A stretch of DNA of 64,000 bases from Pseudomonas sp. CFBP 13711. Lineage in GTDB: Bacteria; Pseudomonadota; Gammaproteobacteria; Pseudomonadales; Pseudomonadaceae. Of this stretch, positions 25,683 through 36,158 are shown in pieces. Positions within the stretch are counted from its first letter, which is position 1. Every line of letters starts with the position of its first letter. The notes beneath the pieces are model-generated. The model had not been told where the DNA came from. It did no database searches and was given only the letters and a program-made list of their open reading frames with translations. The stretch is from contig NZ_JACYVI010000004.1 of assembly GCF_014842265.1 (NCBI RefSeq), forward strand, positions 124,001 to 188,000, in the 5' to 3' direction. The translations under genes and the position numbers were made by a program.

Positions 25683-26609
25683 TCAGCCCGCCATTTCCAG
25701 GCGGTTGCGGCCCTTGCGCTTGGCGGCGTACAGGGCCGTGTCGGCACGGCGCAACATGCTGTCGGACGATTCTCCCGGCAGCAGCGTCGAGCAACCGAGG
25801 CTGACGGTCAGATCCAGAGGCCGTCCTGTTACCGGATAACTGAGTTGCAGTGCCGCACTGCGCAGGCGCTCGCCCACCAGCGCGGCTGACTCACGGCTGG
25901 TGTTAGTCAGCACGATGAGAAATTCCTCACCGCCAAATCTGAACACCTGATCGATATTGCGCAGGCGATCCTTGACCGCGTTGGTCACCGCCCGCAGCAC
26001 TTCATCGCCCGTGGCATGGCCATGGGTGTCGTTGATGCCCTTGAAGTGGTCAATGTCGAGCATCAGCACCGACAGCGGTTGCTGCTGGCGGCGTGCGATC
26101 TCGAACTCGCGAATCAGCGACTGCTCCATCGCGATCCGGTTACCGGCGCCGGTCAGCGGGTCGCGCAGCGCACTCAGGCTGGCGTGGCGATACAGCAGGG
26201 CGTTGCGCAGGGGATACAGCAGGCTGGACAGCAACGATTCGAGTTGCTCAAGCTCATCCTCGGCGAAACGGTGGTCGCGCTGGAACGACAGCTCGCCCAA
26301 CTGCTCGCCTTCGTGGGTCATGCGGTAGATAGCGCTGTGCCGGGCGCGCTCCCCAACTTCCAGGCGCAGATCGGTGGGCAGGTGTTTGTAGCTGAGGGCA
26401 TTCAGCGGGATGAGTTGCTGAGCGCTCTGGAAAAGCATCGACAGGATCTTGTCCGCTTCGAGACTGGTCTGCAGTTGCAGATCGAGCTGACGCCTGAGCT
26501 GTTCGTAATCGAGGGCAGGCCGGACGAGGCTGTGGGGCGGCGCGAAACCATGGCGTTGCAGCCGGGCGCTGTCGAAATCTATGGCATTGGTGTTGGTTGG
26601 AAAACTCAT
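25683..26609 (-). CDS. Soluble diguanylate cyclase
   Basis: 308 residues with no membrane segment. The N-terminal 130 residues form a GAF-like sensor region (LLPLNALSYKHLP... GELSFQRDHRFAEDELEQL). The GGDEF domain from about 150 has LTGAGNRIAMEQ, DIDHFKGINDTHGHATGDEVL and the active motif FGGEEF, so it should make c-di-GMP. No RxxD inhibitory site is obvious upstream of GGEEF. Convergent with the TenA-like gene, 4 bp apart. RBS CGGAAC before the ATG. Confidence 0.92.
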   Translation of the reverse strand: MSFPTNTNAIDFDSARLQRHGFAPPHSLVRPALDYEQLRRQLDLQLQTSLEADKILSMLFQSAQQLIPLNALSYKHLPTDLRLEVGERARHSAIYRMTHEGEQLGELSFQRDHRFAEDELEQLESLLSSLLYPLRNALLYRHASLSALRDPLTGAGNRIAMEQSLIREFEIARRQQQPLSVLMLDIDHFKGINDTHGHATGDEVLRAVTNAVKDRLRNIDQVFRFGGEEFLIVLTNTSRESAALVGERLRSAALQLSYPVTGRPLDLTVSLGCSTLLPGESSDSMLRRADTALYAAKRKGRNRLEMAG

Positions 26610-26844
26610 GGTTCCGCTCCTTCGCCTCTACGGGCTTGAAATGGAGAGAGCGAAACTCGTGCCAATTCGACTGCCTGCGTGAAAAGTATTGTCAATCAAT
26701 AAGTTGCGGCGGATTGTGACAGGTTTGATACCTTTCCGCGCCTTGGATTTGACTAACGTATCGATCCTGAAGGCATTCTGCTACACAAGACGGCAGGAAA
26801 CTGCCGAGTGGAGGGTGCCCGGCGTTGTCTGATATTCAGATGAG

Positions 26845-26866
26845 GGAGCGCGTTCGGGAGCGCTCC
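26845..26866. terminator. Hairpin downstream of yciK
   Basis: Perfect arms GGAGCGC (26845-26851) and GCGCTCC (26860-26866) with an 8-nt loop, 30 bp after the yciK stop. No T tract; a weak terminator or mRNA 3' end. Confidence 0.4.
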
Positions 26867-26895
26867 TTGTGGTTAGCGGACGACTTGCCCCAAAG

Positions 26896-27642
26896 TCAGC
26901 GGGTCTGCGCATCCAGTGCCTGTCCGTTGATGCCTTTGCTGTCCGGGCCCATCAGGTACAGATACACCGGCATGATCTCGTCCGGCGTCGGGTTGTTGGT
27001 CGGATCTTCCGCCGGGTACGCCTGGGCGCGCATGTCGGTGCGGGTTGCGCCTGGATTGATGCTGTTGGCGCGCAGCGACCCAAGCCCATCAATCTCGTCG
27101 GCCAGCGTCTGCATCAGCCCTTCGGTGGCGAACTTGGACACACCATAGGCGCCCCAATACGCGCGGCCTTTACGCCCGACGCTGCTGGAAGTGAAGGCGA
27201 TGGACGCGTCACCCGAGAGCTTGAGCAGCGGCAGCAACGCGGTTGTCAGCATGAAGGTGGCGTTGACGTTGATGTGCATCACCTGCATGAACTGCTCGCC
27301 GGTGAGCTGCTCGATCGGCGTGCGCGGGCCGATGATCGAGGCGTTGTGCAACACGCCATCAAGCCGGCCGAACTCCGCTTCGATCATCGCGGCGAGTTCG
27401 TCGTATTGATGGGGCAGGGCGGTCTCGAGATCGAACGGGATGACCACCGGCTGCGGATGACCGGCCGCTTCGATCTTGTCATACAGCGCGCTCAGGTTCG
27501 CTTCGGTCCTGCCCAGCAGCAAGACCGTCGCGCCATGGGCGGCGTAGGTTCTTGCGGCGGCGGCACCGATGCCACGGCCGGCGCCGGTGACCAGAATCAC
27601 CCGGTCCTTGAGCAGATCGGGGCGGGCGGAATAATTGAACAT
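26896..27642 (-). CDS. yciK: YciK-type short-chain oxidoreductase
   Basis: 248 residues from the ATG at 27642 with GAGAGGAG upstream; the longer frame to 27723 overlaps mupP. Classical SDR: cofactor loop VTGAGRGIGAAAA, the NAG-type strand LHNASIIGP, catalytic Ser in FTSSSVGRKG and YxxxK in AYGVSKFATEG. The mupP-yciK pair is conserved in Pseudomonas (PA3172-PA3173). Substrate not known. Confidence 0.9.
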   Translation of the reverse strand: MFNYSARPDLLKDRVILVTGAGRGIGAAAARTYAAHGATVLLLGRTEANLSALYDKIEAAGHPQPVVIPFDLETALPHQYDELAAMIEAEFGRLDGVLHNASIIGPRTPIEQLTGEQFMQVMHINVNATFMLTTALLPLLKLSGDASIAFTSSSVGRKGRAYWGAYGVSKFATEGLMQTLADEIDGLGSLRANSINPGATRTDMRAQAYPAEDPTNNPTPDEIMPVYLYLMGPDSKGINGQALDAQTR

Positions 27643-27700
27643 GGGGGCTCCTCTCTCTATGTAGTGCGCTGTGCCTATGCCGAGCTGCGCTGATGAGCGA

Positions 27701-28372
27701 TCAGCAGCTGCACAACGCATCATCCAGCACCCGGCGCAGCTCCAGTGGGTGATTCACCACCACGTCCGCGCCCCAGTGATCGGGATTGTCGTTGGGATGG
27801 ATGTAGCCGTAGCGTACGGCGGCGGTCTTGGTGCCGGCGTCGCGGCCGGATTCGATGTCACGCAGGTCATCGCCCACGAACAGCACGCTGGCCGGGTCCA
27901 GATCGAGTATCTTGCAGGCCAGCAACAGCGGCTCCGGGTCGGGTTTGCTCCTGGTCACATGGTCCGGGCAGATCAGCACCGCGGAACGCTCCGACAAGCC
28001 CAGCTGCTCCATGATCGGCTGAGCGAAACGCACCGGCTTGTTGGTCACCACGCCCCAGATCAGCTTGGCTTTTTCGATGTCGGCGAGCAATTCGGTCATG
28101 CCGTCGAACAGCTTGCTGTGCACGGCGCAATCGGTCTGGTAGCGCGCCAGAAACTCCAGTCGCAGCGCCTCGAATTCAGGCGCCTCGGGGGACATGGCGA
28201 ACGCCGCCGAGACCATCGCCCTGGCACCGCCGGAGATTTCGTCGCGAATCAGTTTGTCGTCCACACGCGGGAAGCCGCGTTCGGCCAGCATCGCCTGGCA
28301 GATCGCGATGAAGTCCGGCGCGGTGTCGAGCAGCGTGCCGTCCATGTCGAAGAGAACTGCCCTCAAGCGCAT
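27701..28372 (-). CDS. mupP: N-acetylmuramic acid 6-phosphate phosphatase
   Basis: 223-residue HAD phosphatase. Motif [14 protein letters not shown] with nucleophile and acid Asp, motif II GVVTNKP, motif [21 protein letters not shown]. Often annotated as phosphoglycolate phosphatase, but the ubiG-mupP-yciK setting matches PA3172, shown to be MupP in the anabolic cell-wall recycling route that bypasses de novo UDP-MurNAc synthesis. Loss of MupP in P. aeruginosa raises fosfomycin sensitivity and alters AmpC induction. It starts 3 bp after the ubiG stop. Confidence 0.9.
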   Translation of the reverse strand: MRLRAVLFDMDGTLLDTAPDFIAICQAMLAERGFPRVDDKLIRDEISGGARAMVSAAFAMSPEAPEFEALRLEFLARYQTDCAVHSKLFDGMTELLADIEKAKLIWGVVTNKPVRFAQPIMEQLGLSERSAVLICPDHVTRSKPDPEPLLLACKILDLDPASVLFVGDDLRDIESGRDAGTKTAAVRYGYIHPNDNPDHWGADVVVNHPLELRRVLDDALCSC

Positions 28373-28375
28373 GGC

Positions 28376-29074
28376 TCAGACGCCTCTCAGTGTCTGGATC
28401 ATGTAATTGACGTCGACGTCGGACGCCAGCTTGTAGTGCTTGGTCAGCGGGTTGTAGGTCAGGCCGATGATGTCCTTGACCTGCAGCCCGGCATCGCGGC
28501 TCCACGCGCCCAGCTCGGAAGGGCGGATGAATTTCTTGAAGTCATGGGTGCCGCGCGGCAGCAGGTTCATGATGTATTCGGCGCCGATGATGGCGAACAG
28601 GTACGCCTTCGGGTTTCGGTTGATGGTGGAGAAAAACACCTGACCGCCCGGCTTGACCATCTTGTAGCAGGCGCGAATCACCGACGACGGGTCCGGCACG
28701 TGCTCCAGCATTTCCAGGCAGGTCACGACGTCGAACTGCTCGGGCATTTCGTCGGCCAGTGCTTCGGCGGTGATCTGCCGGTATTCCACGTTCACGCCAG
28801 ATTCGAGCTGATGCAGGCGCGCCACGGCCAGCGGCGCCTCGCCCATGTCGATGCCGGTCACGGTGGCGCCGCGCAAGGCCATGGCCTCGCTCAGAATGCC
28901 GCCGCCGCAACCGACGTCGAGCACCTTCTTGCCAGCCAGATTCACGCGCTCGTCAATCCAGTTCACCCGCAACGGATTGATGTCGTGAAGCGGCTTGAAC
29001 TCGCTGTTGCGATCCCACCAGCGATGGGCGAGGGCCTCGAATTTGGCGATTTCGGCGTGGTCGACGTTGCTCAT
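28376..29074 (-). CDS. ubiG: Ubiquinone 3-O-methyltransferase
   Basis: 232 residues from the ATG at 29074 (ribosome site AGAGGATC). Performs both O-methylations of ubiquinone synthesis with SAM. N-terminal [19 protein letters not shown] and INPLRVNWI are UbiG hallmarks. SAM motif I is [16 protein letters not shown], and the membrane-associated loop [18 protein letters not shown] follows. It is followed at once by mupP, and preceded by mtaD, in one minus-strand operon. Confidence 0.96.
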   Translation of the reverse strand: MSNVDHAEIAKFEALAHRWWDRNSEFKPLHDINPLRVNWIDERVNLAGKKVLDVGCGGGILSEAMALRGATVTGIDMGEAPLAVARLHQLESGVNVEYRQITAEALADEMPEQFDVVTCLEMLEHVPDPSSVIRACYKMVKPGGQVFFSTINRNPKAYLFAIIGAEYIMNLLPRGTHDFKKFIRPSELGAWSRDAGLQVKDIIGLTYNPLTKHYKLASDVDVNYMIQTLRGV

Positions 29075-29141
29075 GTGTGATCCTCTAAAACTTGAATTCG
29101 TTGTCCGGCCACGGTATCTGACCGTGGCGGTGCTCAATGGG

Positions 29142-30473
29142 TCAGGCTTTGTCTGCCGCGATGCGGTTGCCCCAGGCTTTGGCGGTTCGGGTCAGCGCTT
29201 CTTCGTCCATGCGGGTAAGGCGTTTGTCCTGCAGCAATGGCTTGCCGGCGACCCAGACGTGCGTGACGCAGTCGCGACCCGTCGCATAAATAAGCTGTGA
29301 CACCGGGTCGTAGACCGGCTGTTGCGCCAGGCCCGAGAGGTCGAACGCGACCATGTCGGCGGCCTTGCCGATTTGCAGCGAGCCGGTGTGATCGTCGATG
29401 CCCAGGGCGCGGGCGCCGTTCAGCGTGGCCATGCGCAGCGCACGGTGGGCGTCCAGCGCAGTGGCCGAGCCGGCCACCGCCTTCGCCAGCAGCGCGGCGG
29501 TGCGGGTTTCGCCGAGCAGGTCCAGGTCGTTGTTGCTGGCCGCGCCGTCGGTGCCGATGGCGACGTTGACCCCGGCCTGCCACAGGCGCTCGACCGGGCA
29601 GAAGCCGCTGGCCAGTTTCAGGTTCGATTCGGGGCAGTGAATGACGCTGGAGTTGCTTTCGACCAGCATCGCCAGGTCGTCATCGCTGATCTGGGTCATG
29701 TGCACCGCCTGGAAACGCGGGCCCAGCAGGCCCAGACGCTGCAGCCGGGCGATAGGCCGTTCCTGGCGTTGCTGAACGGCCTCGTGTACTTCAAAAGCGG
29801 TTTCGTGAACATGCATCTGGATCATTGCATCCAGTTCATCGGCGATGACCCGGATCTTCTCCAGGTTCTCGTCGCTGACGGTATAAGGCGCGTGGGGCCC
29901 CATGGCGATCTTGATGCGATCGTGGTGGGCGAGGTCGTTGAACAGCTCGATACCGATGTGCAGCGATTCATCGCTGTTGCGCGCGCCGGGTATCGGGAAG
30001 TCCAGCACCGGCACGGTGATCTGTGCGCGAATGCCACTGTTGTGCACCCGCTCGCAGGCGACCTTCGGAAAGAAATACATGTCGGAGAAGCAGGTGATGC
30101 CGCCTTTCAACTGCTCGGCAATGGCCAGATCGGTGCCGTCGCGGACGAAATCCTCATCGACCCATTTCGCCTCGGCTGGCCAGATATGGTCCTGCAGCCA
30201 GGTCATCAACGGCAGATCGTCCGCCAAGCCGCGGAACAGCGTCATGGCCGCATGGCCGTGGGCGTTAATCAGCCCGGGACTGAGCAGCATGCCCGGCAAC
30301 TCGCGCACTTCGATGGCCTGCTGGCGCAGGGCCTCGGCGCGGGGGCCGATGTAAACGATCAGGCCATCGCGGATGCCGATTCCGTGCTGCTTCAACACAA
30401 CGCCGGCGGGTTCGACCGGTACCAGCCAGTCCGGCAGCAACAACAGGTCGAGCGGGGCAGCGGAATGGGGCAT
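29142..30473 (-). CDS. mtaD: 5'-Methylthioadenosine / S-adenosylhomocysteine deaminase
   Basis: 443 residues from [11 protein letters not shown] at 30473; an upstream ATG at 30488 is also in frame. Amidohydrolase (TRZ/ATZ type): metal motif [13 protein letters not shown], the second His in HVHETAFEV, and [15 protein letters not shown] and [16 protein letters not shown] with the metal Asp. The orthologous P. aeruginosa PA3170 was shown to deaminate methylthioadenosine to methylthioinosine. The divergent neighbour mtnA supports methionine salvage here. Confidence 0.88.
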   Translation of the reverse strand: MPHSAAPLDLLLLPDWLVPVEPAGVVLKQHGIGIRDGLIVYIGPRAEALRQQAIEVRELPGMLLSPGLINAHGHAAMTLFRGLADDLPLMTWLQDHIWPAEAKWVDEDFVRDGTDLAIAEQLKGGITCFSDMYFFPKVACERVHNSGIRAQITVPVLDFPIPGARNSDESLHIGIELFNDLAHHDRIKIAMGPHAPYTVSDENLEKIRVIADELDAMIQMHVHETAFEVHEAVQQRQERPIARLQRLGLLGPRFQAVHMTQISDDDLAMLVESNSSVIHCPESNLKLASGFCPVERLWQAGVNVAIGTDGAASNNDLDLLGETRTAALLAKAVAGSATALDAHRALRMATLNGARALGIDDHTGSLQIGKAADMVAFDLSGLAQQPVYDPVSQLIYATGRDCVTHVWVAGKPLLQDKRLTRMDEEALTRTAKAWGNRIAADKA

Positions 30474-30542
30474 GGGGCGGGCATCCAATGGCTTATTACG
30501 GGGACGGCGAAGTATACCCGAGCGTCTTCGCAGGCGGCTCGC

Positions 30543-30548
30543 TATAAT
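30543..30548 (+). promoter_or_regulatory. -10 element of mtnA
   Basis: A perfect TATAAT about 90 bp before the mtnA start, in the divergent region with mtaD. The -35 position (GAGCGT) is poor, so only the -10 is supported. Confidence 0.5.
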
Positions 30549-30636
30549 CGGCGGCTTTTTAAGGTGCTGGCGATTTGCTTCTTTGCACCGTCGCTGTGGC
30601 GGCAGCTTTTCAAAAATTCATCAAGTGGGGTGTGCA

Positions 30637-31713
30637 ATGCGCGATCGATTACTGGCTGCGGAGAAGGTAAAGGCCATCGATTGGCGGGACGGCACGTTGC
30701 ATCTGCTGGATCAGCGGGTCCTGCCCTTCGAAGAAACCTGGCATCCCTACACCACAGCTGAAGGCGTGGCCGAAGCCATTCGCACGATGGTTGTGCGCGG
30801 CGCGCCAGCCATCGGTATCAGTGCGGCCTACGGCATCGTATTGGCGGTCATTGATCGTCTGGCCGAAGGCGGTGACTGGCAGATGGCCTTGGAAGAGGAC
30901 TTCGACCTGCTGGCCAACTCCCGGCCCACGGCGGTCAACCTGTTCTGGGCGCTGAATCGCATGCGCGAACGCCTGTATCGCCTGAAGGATCATGAAGATC
31001 CGCTGAAGGTCATGGAAGCCGAAGCCGTGGCCATTCACTTGAGTGACCGCGAAGCCAATCTGACCATGGCGCAACTGGGTGCCGAGCTGATCCGCAAGCA
31101 CCAGGGCAATCTGCAGACCGTGCTGACCCACTGCAACACCGGCGCGCTGGCCACAGGCGGTTTTGGTACCGCGCTTGGCGTCATCCGCGCGGCACACCTG
31201 GAAGGCATGATCGAACGCGTCTACGCCGACGAAACCCGTCCCTGGCTGCAGGGCTCCCGTCTGACCGCGTGGGAATTGGTCAACGAAGGCATTCCGGTCA
31301 CCCTCAATGCCGACTCCGCGGCCGCGCACCTGATGAAAACCAAAGGCATCACCTGGGTCATCGTCGGCGCCGACCGCATCACCGCCAACGGCGACGTCGC
31401 CAACAAGATCGGCACTTACCAGTTGGCGGTGGCGGCGATGCACCACGGCGTGCGCTTCATGGTCGTGGCGCCGAGCTCGACCATCGACATGAACCTTGCC
31501 AGTGGCGACGATATTCCCATCGAAGAGCGCGACGGCCGTGAATTGCTTGAAGTCGGCGGCCAGCGCGTGGGTGCCGACGTCGACGCCTTCAACCCTGTGT
31601 TCGATGTGACGCCCGCCGATCTGATCGACGCCATCGTCACCGAGAAGGGCATCGTCGAACGCCCCGACACGACCAAAATGGCCTTGTTGATGTGCCGCAA
31701 ACGCCTGCATTGA
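30637..31713 (+). CDS. mtnA: Methylthioribose-1-phosphate isomerase
   Basis: 358 residues from the ATG at 30637 with GTGGGGTG upstream; earlier frames have no homology. Converts 5-methylthioribose-1-P to methylthioribulose-1-P in methionine salvage. Marks are [14 protein letters not shown], the catalytic Cys in [18 protein letters not shown] (about 166), ADSAAAHLM, and the catalytic Asp in [18 protein letters not shown] (about 246). It pairs with divergent mtaD, and lies upstream of gyrA with a 305-bp gap. Confidence 0.96.
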   Translation: MRDRLLAAEKVKAIDWRDGTLHLLDQRVLPFEETWHPYTTAEGVAEAIRTMVVRGAPAIGISAAYGIVLAVIDRLAEGGDWQMALEEDFDLLANSRPTAVNLFWALNRMRERLYRLKDHEDPLKVMEAEAVAIHLSDREANLTMAQLGAELIRKHQGNLQTVLTHCNTGALATGGFGTALGVIRAAHLEGMIERVYADETRPWLQGSRLTAWELVNEGIPVTLNADSAAAHLMKTKGITWVIVGADRITANGDVANKIGTYQLAVAAMHHGVRFMVVAPSSTIDMNLASGDDIPIEERDGRELLEVGGQRVGADVDAFNPVFDVTPADLIDAIVTEKGIVERPDTTKMALLMCRKRLH

Positions 31714-32018
31714 TCACCCCGCAGCCGATAATGCCATTCGTCGCCAAACGCGCTATCGGGCTCTGTGAGCGCGTATCAGGCGTCTGCTGGCGAAATGGCG
31801 TGTTCACGGCGCCTGCAAAGACTTCGTGCCTGACGGCGATTGTGGTACCATCCGGCGGTTTCCAAAGGGGCGCATGGCGACCCTTATTACTGCGCACATT
31901 CATGGCATAACTCGCTGATTTGTCGTAAGTCGTTGCCTGACAATCGTCGGCAGCGGCAAGCCTTGTTCATCCCGGATGGCTGAGCGAGGTTTCACCAGAA
32001 AAAGGAATCAGGCTTCTC
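31714..32018. other. mtnA-gyrA intergenic region
   Basis: Promoter and leader region of gyrA. It contains nested inverted repeats: ACGCGCT/AGCGCGT (31748-31754, 31768-31774) inside a longer imperfect pair of GCCATT...CGCCA and TGGCGAAATGGC (about 31732-31798), which resembles a degenerate REP or the mtnA 3' end. No gene is supported. Confidence 0.55.
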
Positions 32019-34814
32019 ATGGGCGAACTGGCCAAAGAAATCCTCCCGGTCAATATCGAAGACGAGCTGAAGCAGTCCTACCTCGACTACGCGATGAGCG
32101 TCATCGTCGGACGAGCTCTGCCCGATGCGCGCGACGGCTTGAAGCCCGTGCACCGGCGGGTACTGTTCGCGATGAGCGAACTGGGTAACGACTGGAACAA
32201 GCCGTACAAGAAATCCGCCCGTGTGGTCGGTGACGTTATCGGTAAGTACCACCCGCATGGCGATACTGCGGTCTACGACACCATCGTTCGTATGGCCCAA
32301 CCCTTTTCCCTGCGCTACCTGCTGGTAGACGGCCAGGGCAACTTCGGTTCGGTGGACGGCGACAACGCCGCTGCCATGCGATACACCGAAGTGCGCATGA
32401 CCAAGCTGGCCCATGAGCTGCTGGCCGACCTGCACAAGGAAACCGTGGACTGGGTGCCGAACTACGACGGCACCGAACAGATTCCTGCGGTCATGCCGAC
32501 CCGTATTCCCAACCTGCTGGTCAACGGCTCGAGCGGCATCGCCGTGGGCATGGCGACCAACATTCCGCCGCACAACCTCGGTGAAGTCATCGACGGCTGT
32601 CTGGCGCTCATCGACAACGGCGACCTCACCGTCGACGAGTTGATGCAGTACATCCCCGGCCCGGACTTCCCGACCGCCGCGATCATCAACGGTCGTGCCG
32701 GCATCGTCGAAGCCTACAAGACCGGCCGTGGCCGCATCTATATGCGCGCCCGCTCCATCGTCGAAGACATCGACAAGGTCGGTGGTCGCCAGCAGATCGT
32801 CATCACCGAACTGCCGTACCAGCTGAACAAGGCCCGTCTGATCGAGAAGATCGCCGAGCTGGTCAAAGAGAAGAAGCTCGAAGGCATCACCGAGCTGCGC
32901 GACGAGTCCGACAAGGACGGCATGCGCGTGGTCATCGAGCTGCGTCGCGGCGAAGTGCCTGAGGTCATCCTCAACAATCTCTACGCTCAGACCCAGCTGC
33001 AAAGCGTCTTCGGTATCAATATCGTTGCGCTGATCGACGGCCGCCCACGCATCCTGAACCTCAAGGACCTGCTGGAAGCCTTCATTCGTCACCGTCGCGA
33101 AGTCGTTACCCGTCGCACCGTGTTCGAACTGCGCAAGGCCCGCGAGCGGGGTCACATCCTCGAAGGTCAGGCCGTTGCCCTGTCGAACATCGACCCGGTC
33201 ATCGCCCTCATCAAAGCCTCGCCGACCCCGGCTGAAGCCAAAGAAGGCCTGATTAGCACGCCGTGGGAATCCAGCGCCGTGGTCGAGATGGTCGAGCGCG
33301 CAGGTGCCGAATCGTCCCGCCCGGAAAACCTCGATCCTCAGTACGGCATGCGTGACGGCAAGTATTTCCTGTCGCCGGAACAGGCCCAGGCGATCCTTGA
33401 GCTGCGTCTGCACCGCCTGACCGGTCTGGAACACGAAAAGCTGCTGACCGAGTACCAGGAAATCCTGACTCAGATCGGCGAGCTGCTGCGCATCCTCAAC
33501 AGCGCTACGCGCCTGATGGAAGTCATCCGCGAAGAGCTGGAGCTGATTCGCGCCGAATACGGCGATGTGCGCCGCACCGAGATCCTCGATGCGCGCCTGG
33601 ACCTGACCCTCGGCGACATGATCCCCGAAGAAGAGCGCGTCGTGACCATCTCCCACGGTGGCTACGCCAAGACTCAACCGCTGGCCGTTTATCAGGCCCA
33701 GCGTCGCGGTGGCAAAGGCAAATCGGCCACCGGCGTCAAGGATGAGGACTACATCGCTCACCTGCTGGTCGCCAACAGCCACACCACGCTGCTGATGTTC
33801 TCCAGCAAGGGCAAGGTGTACTGGCTCAAGACCTACGAGATCCCGGAAGCGTCCCGCGCTGCCCGTGGTCGTCCGCTGGTCAACTTGTTGCCGCTGAGCG
33901 AAGGCGAATACATCACCACCATGCTGCCGGTCGACCTCGAAGCCATGCGCAAGCGCGCTGACGAAGAAGAAGCCGAAGGCGTGGAAGCCGACGCCGAAGA
34001 CCTCGAGAACAGCAACGAGACCGAAGAAGAGCGCAAGGCGCGCATCAAGGCCGCCGACAAGAAGAAGGCGCCGTTCATCTTCATGTCGACCGCCAACGGT
34101 ACCGTCAAGAAGACCCCGCTGGTGGCGTTCAGTCGTCAACGCAGCGTCGGTTTGATTGCGCTTGAGCTGGACGAAGGCGACATCCTGATTTCCGCGGCCG
34201 TCACCGATGGCGAGCAGGAAATCATGCTGTTCTCCGACGGTGGCAAGGTCACCCGCTTCAAGGAATCCGAAGTGCGCGCCATGGGCCGTACGGCTCGCGG
34301 TGTGCGCGGCATGCGTCTGCCGGAAGGGCAGAAGCTGATTTCCATGCTCATTCCGGAGCAGGGCAGCCAGATTCTCACCGCTTCCGAGCGTGGCTACGGC
34401 AAGCGCACCGCGATCACTGAGTTCCCTGAGTACAAACGTGGCGGTCAGGGCGTCATCGCCATGGTCAGCAACGAGCGTAACGGCCGTCTGGTCGGCGCGG
34501 TTCAGGTGCAGGACGGCGAGGAAATCATGCTGATTTCCGACCAGGGCACGCTGGTGCGTACCCGCGTTGGCGAAGTATCGAGTCTGGGCCGTAACACCCA
34601 GGGCGTGACCCTGATCAAACTGGCCAAGGACGAGAAACTGGTCGGTCTGGAGCGCGTGCAGGAGCCATCGGAAGTCGAAGGCGAAGAGCTGGAAGGCGAA
34701 GCGTTCGAGGGCGAAGAGGTTGATGGCGACGTGATTGGCGCCGTCGACACCGACGAGTCCGCTGACGATGTGCAGGCGGATCCCGCGGCTGACGAAGAAG
34801 AGCCGCAGGAGTAA
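32019..34814 (+). CDS. gyrA: DNA gyrase subunit A
   Basis: 931 residues. Breaks and rejoins DNA through Tyr122 ([10 protein letters not shown]). The quinolone region reads [13 protein letters not shown] with Thr83 and Asp87, the wild-type Pseudomonas state, so no classical resistance change is present. The C-terminal beta-pinwheel has the GyrA box QRRGGKG. Two acidic insertions typical of Pseudomonas are clear: one at about residues 646-680 (rich in E, A, D within the pinwheel) and an acidic tail of about 50 residues. RBS AAAAGGAA. serC follows after a REP element. Confidence 0.98.
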   Translation: MGELAKEILPVNIEDELKQSYLDYAMSVIVGRALPDARDGLKPVHRRVLFAMSELGNDWNKPYKKSARVVGDVIGKYHPHGDTAVYDTIVRMAQPFSLRYLLVDGQGNFGSVDGDNAAAMRYTEVRMTKLAHELLADLHKETVDWVPNYDGTEQIPAVMPTRIPNLLVNGSSGIAVGMATNIPPHNLGEVIDGCLALIDNGDLTVDELMQYIPGPDFPTAAIINGRAGIVEAYKTGRGRIYMRARSIVEDIDKVGGRQQIVITELPYQLNKARLIEKIAELVKEKKLEGITELRDESDKDGMRVVIELRRGEVPEVILNNLYAQTQLQSVFGINIVALIDGRPRILNLKDLLEAFIRHRREVVTRRTVFELRKARERGHILEGQAVALSNIDPVIALIKASPTPAEAKEGLISTPWESSAVVEMVERAGAESSRPENLDPQYGMRDGKYFLSPEQAQAILELRLHRLTGLEHEKLLTEYQEILTQIGELLRILNSATRLMEVIREELELIRAEYGDVRRTEILDARLDLTLGDMIPEEERVVTISHGGYAKTQPLAVYQAQRRGGKGKSATGVKDEDYIAHLLVANSHTTLLMFSSKGKVYWLKTYEIPEASRAARGRPLVNLLPLSEGEYITTMLPVDLEAMRKRADEEEAEGVEADAEDLENSNETEEERKARIKAADKKKAPFIFMSTANGTVKKTPLVAFSRQRSVGLIALELDEGDILISAAVTDGEQEIMLFSDGGKVTRFKESEVRAMGRTARGVRGMRLPEGQKLISMLIPEQGSQILTASERGYGKRTAITEFPEYKRGGQGVIAMVSNERNGRLVGAVQVQDGEEIMLISDQGTLVRTRVGEVSSLGRNTQGVTLIKLAKDEKLVGLERVQEPSEVEGEELEGEAFEGEEVDGDVIGAVDTDESADDVQADPAADEEEPQE

Positions 34815-34820
34815 CGCTGA

Positions 34821-34846
34821 GAGGGGGCTGGTGATCCGGCCCCCTC
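34821..34846 (+). terminator. Hairpin after gyrA
   Basis: Arms GAGGGGGC (34821-34828) and GCCCCCTC (34839-34846), followed by CTTAGAATT. GC-rich and just 6 bp after the gyrA stop, so a likely gyrA terminator despite a weak T tract. Confidence 0.65.
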
Positions 34847-34884
34847 CTTAGAATTATGGGGCGCACGCTGTCAGGCAGACCGCT

Positions 34885-34983
34885 TTCGCGATCGTCGCAA
34901 ACTCCGATTGCTCCTACAGTCGATCTCAGCGCTCGACCAGAGAACGTCTGTAGGAGCAATCGGAGGTAACGACGGTCGCGATG
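34885..34983. repeat. REP-type inverted repeat between gyrA and serC
   Basis: Perfect 18-bp arms CTCCGATTGCTCCTACAG (34902-34919) and its complement (34948-34965), flanked by a second imperfect pair (TCGCGATCGTCG / CGACGGTCGCGA). GTAGGAGC is a common Pseudomonas REP core. It separates gyrA from the serC operon. Confidence 0.85.
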
Positions 34984-35072
34984 CGGATCTTCTGACACAA
35001 TACAGTCCCTGTTTCGCACTTCCCCGCATTTCACCCGTTCCAAATTAATTCAGTGACACGACGAGAGTGGAT

Positions 35073-36158
35073 ATGAGCAAGCGAGCCTTTAACTTCTGCG
35101 CAGGTCCTGCCGCGCTCCCTGAAGCTGTTCTGCTGCGTGCCCAGGCCGAACTTCTGGACTGGCACGGCAAAGGCCTGTCCGTCATGGAAATGAGCCATCG
35201 CAGCGACGAGTTCGTCTCCATCGCCACCAAGGCGGAGCAGGATTTTCGCGATCTGCTGTCTGTCCCCTCCAATTACAAAGTGCTGTTTCTTCAAGGTGGC
35301 GGCAGTCAGCAATTCGCTCAGGTTCCGTTGAACCTGCTGCCGGAAAAAGGCACGGCCGACTACATCGACACCGGCATCTGGTCGCAGAAAGCCATTGAAG
35401 AAGCATCGCGCTACGGCAACATCAATGTCGCCGCCAGCGCCAAACCTTCCGACTACTTTGCCATTCCCGGTCAGAACGAGTGGAAGCTGTCGAAAGACGC
35501 GGCCTACGTTCACTACGTGCCCAACGAGACCATTGGCGGTCTGCAATTCAACTGGATTCCGGATACCGGTGACGTGCCGCTGGTGGCAGACATGTCCTCG
35601 GACATCCTCTCGCGCCCTGTCGACGTCTCGCGTTTCGGCATGATCTTCGCCGGTGCCCAGAAGAACATCGGCCCGAGTGGCATCGTCGTGGCAATCATCC
35701 GCGAGGACCTGCTGGGTCGCGCGCGTTCGCTGTGCCCGACCATGCTCAATTACAAGGTCGCGGCCGACAACGGCTCCATGTACAACACGCCACCAACGCT
35801 GGCCTGGTACCTGTCCGGTCTGGTCTTTGAATGGCTGAAAGAGCAGGGCGGCGTCGAGGCCATGGCCACGCGCAATGAACTCAAGCAACGCACGCTGTAC
35901 GACTTCATCGACGCCAGCGGTCTGTACAGCAACCCGATCAACCCGTCCGACCGCTCGTGGATGAACGTGCCGTTCCGTCTGGCCGATGATCGCCTGGACA
36001 AGCCGTTCCTCGCGGGTGCCGAAGCGCGCAACCTGCTCAACCTCAAAGGCCACCGTTCTGTCGGCGGCATGCGCGCGTCCATCTACAATGCCATCGACCT
36101 CAGTGCGGTCAACGCCCTGACCGCGTACATGGCAGAGTTCGAGAAGGAACACGGCTAA
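35073..36158 (+). CDS. serC: Phosphoserine aminotransferase
   Basis: 361 residues; makes phosphoserine for serine synthesis and also serves the pyridoxal phosphate pathway. Marks are NFCAGPAALPEAVL at the N-terminus, the phosphate-binding LFLQGGGSQQFAQVP, and the PLP lysine in FAGAQKNIGPSG (about 196). First gene of the mixed-function supraoperon; its TAA overlaps the pheA ATG by one base. Confidence 0.97.
   Translation: MSKRAFNFCAGPAALPEAVLLRAQAELLDWHGKGLSVMEMSHRSDEFVSIATKAEQDFRDLLSVPSNYKVLFLQGGGSQQFAQVPLNLLPEKGTADYIDTGIWSQKAIEEASRYGNINVAASAKPSDYFAIPGQNEWKLSKDAAYVHYVPNETIGGLQFNWIPDTGDVPLVADMSSDILSRPVDVSRFGMIFAGAQKNIGPSGIVVAIIREDLLGRARSLCPTMLNYKVAADNGSMYNTPPTLAWYLSGLVFEWLKEQGGVEAMATRNELKQRTLYDFIDASGLYSNPINPSDRSWMNVPFRLADDRLDKPFLAGAEARNLLNLKGHRSVGGMRASIYNAIDLSAVNALTAYMAEFEKEHG

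Noticed and set aside
32258..32300. Quinolone-resistance mutation in gyrA
   Set aside because: Thr83 and Asp87 are both the normal Pseudomonas residues.
31992..34139. 715-aa open frame on the minus strand opposite gyrA
   Set aside because: A shadow of the high-GC gyrA codon pattern; low-complexity H/V/D-rich translation, no ribosome site, and gyrA is certain.
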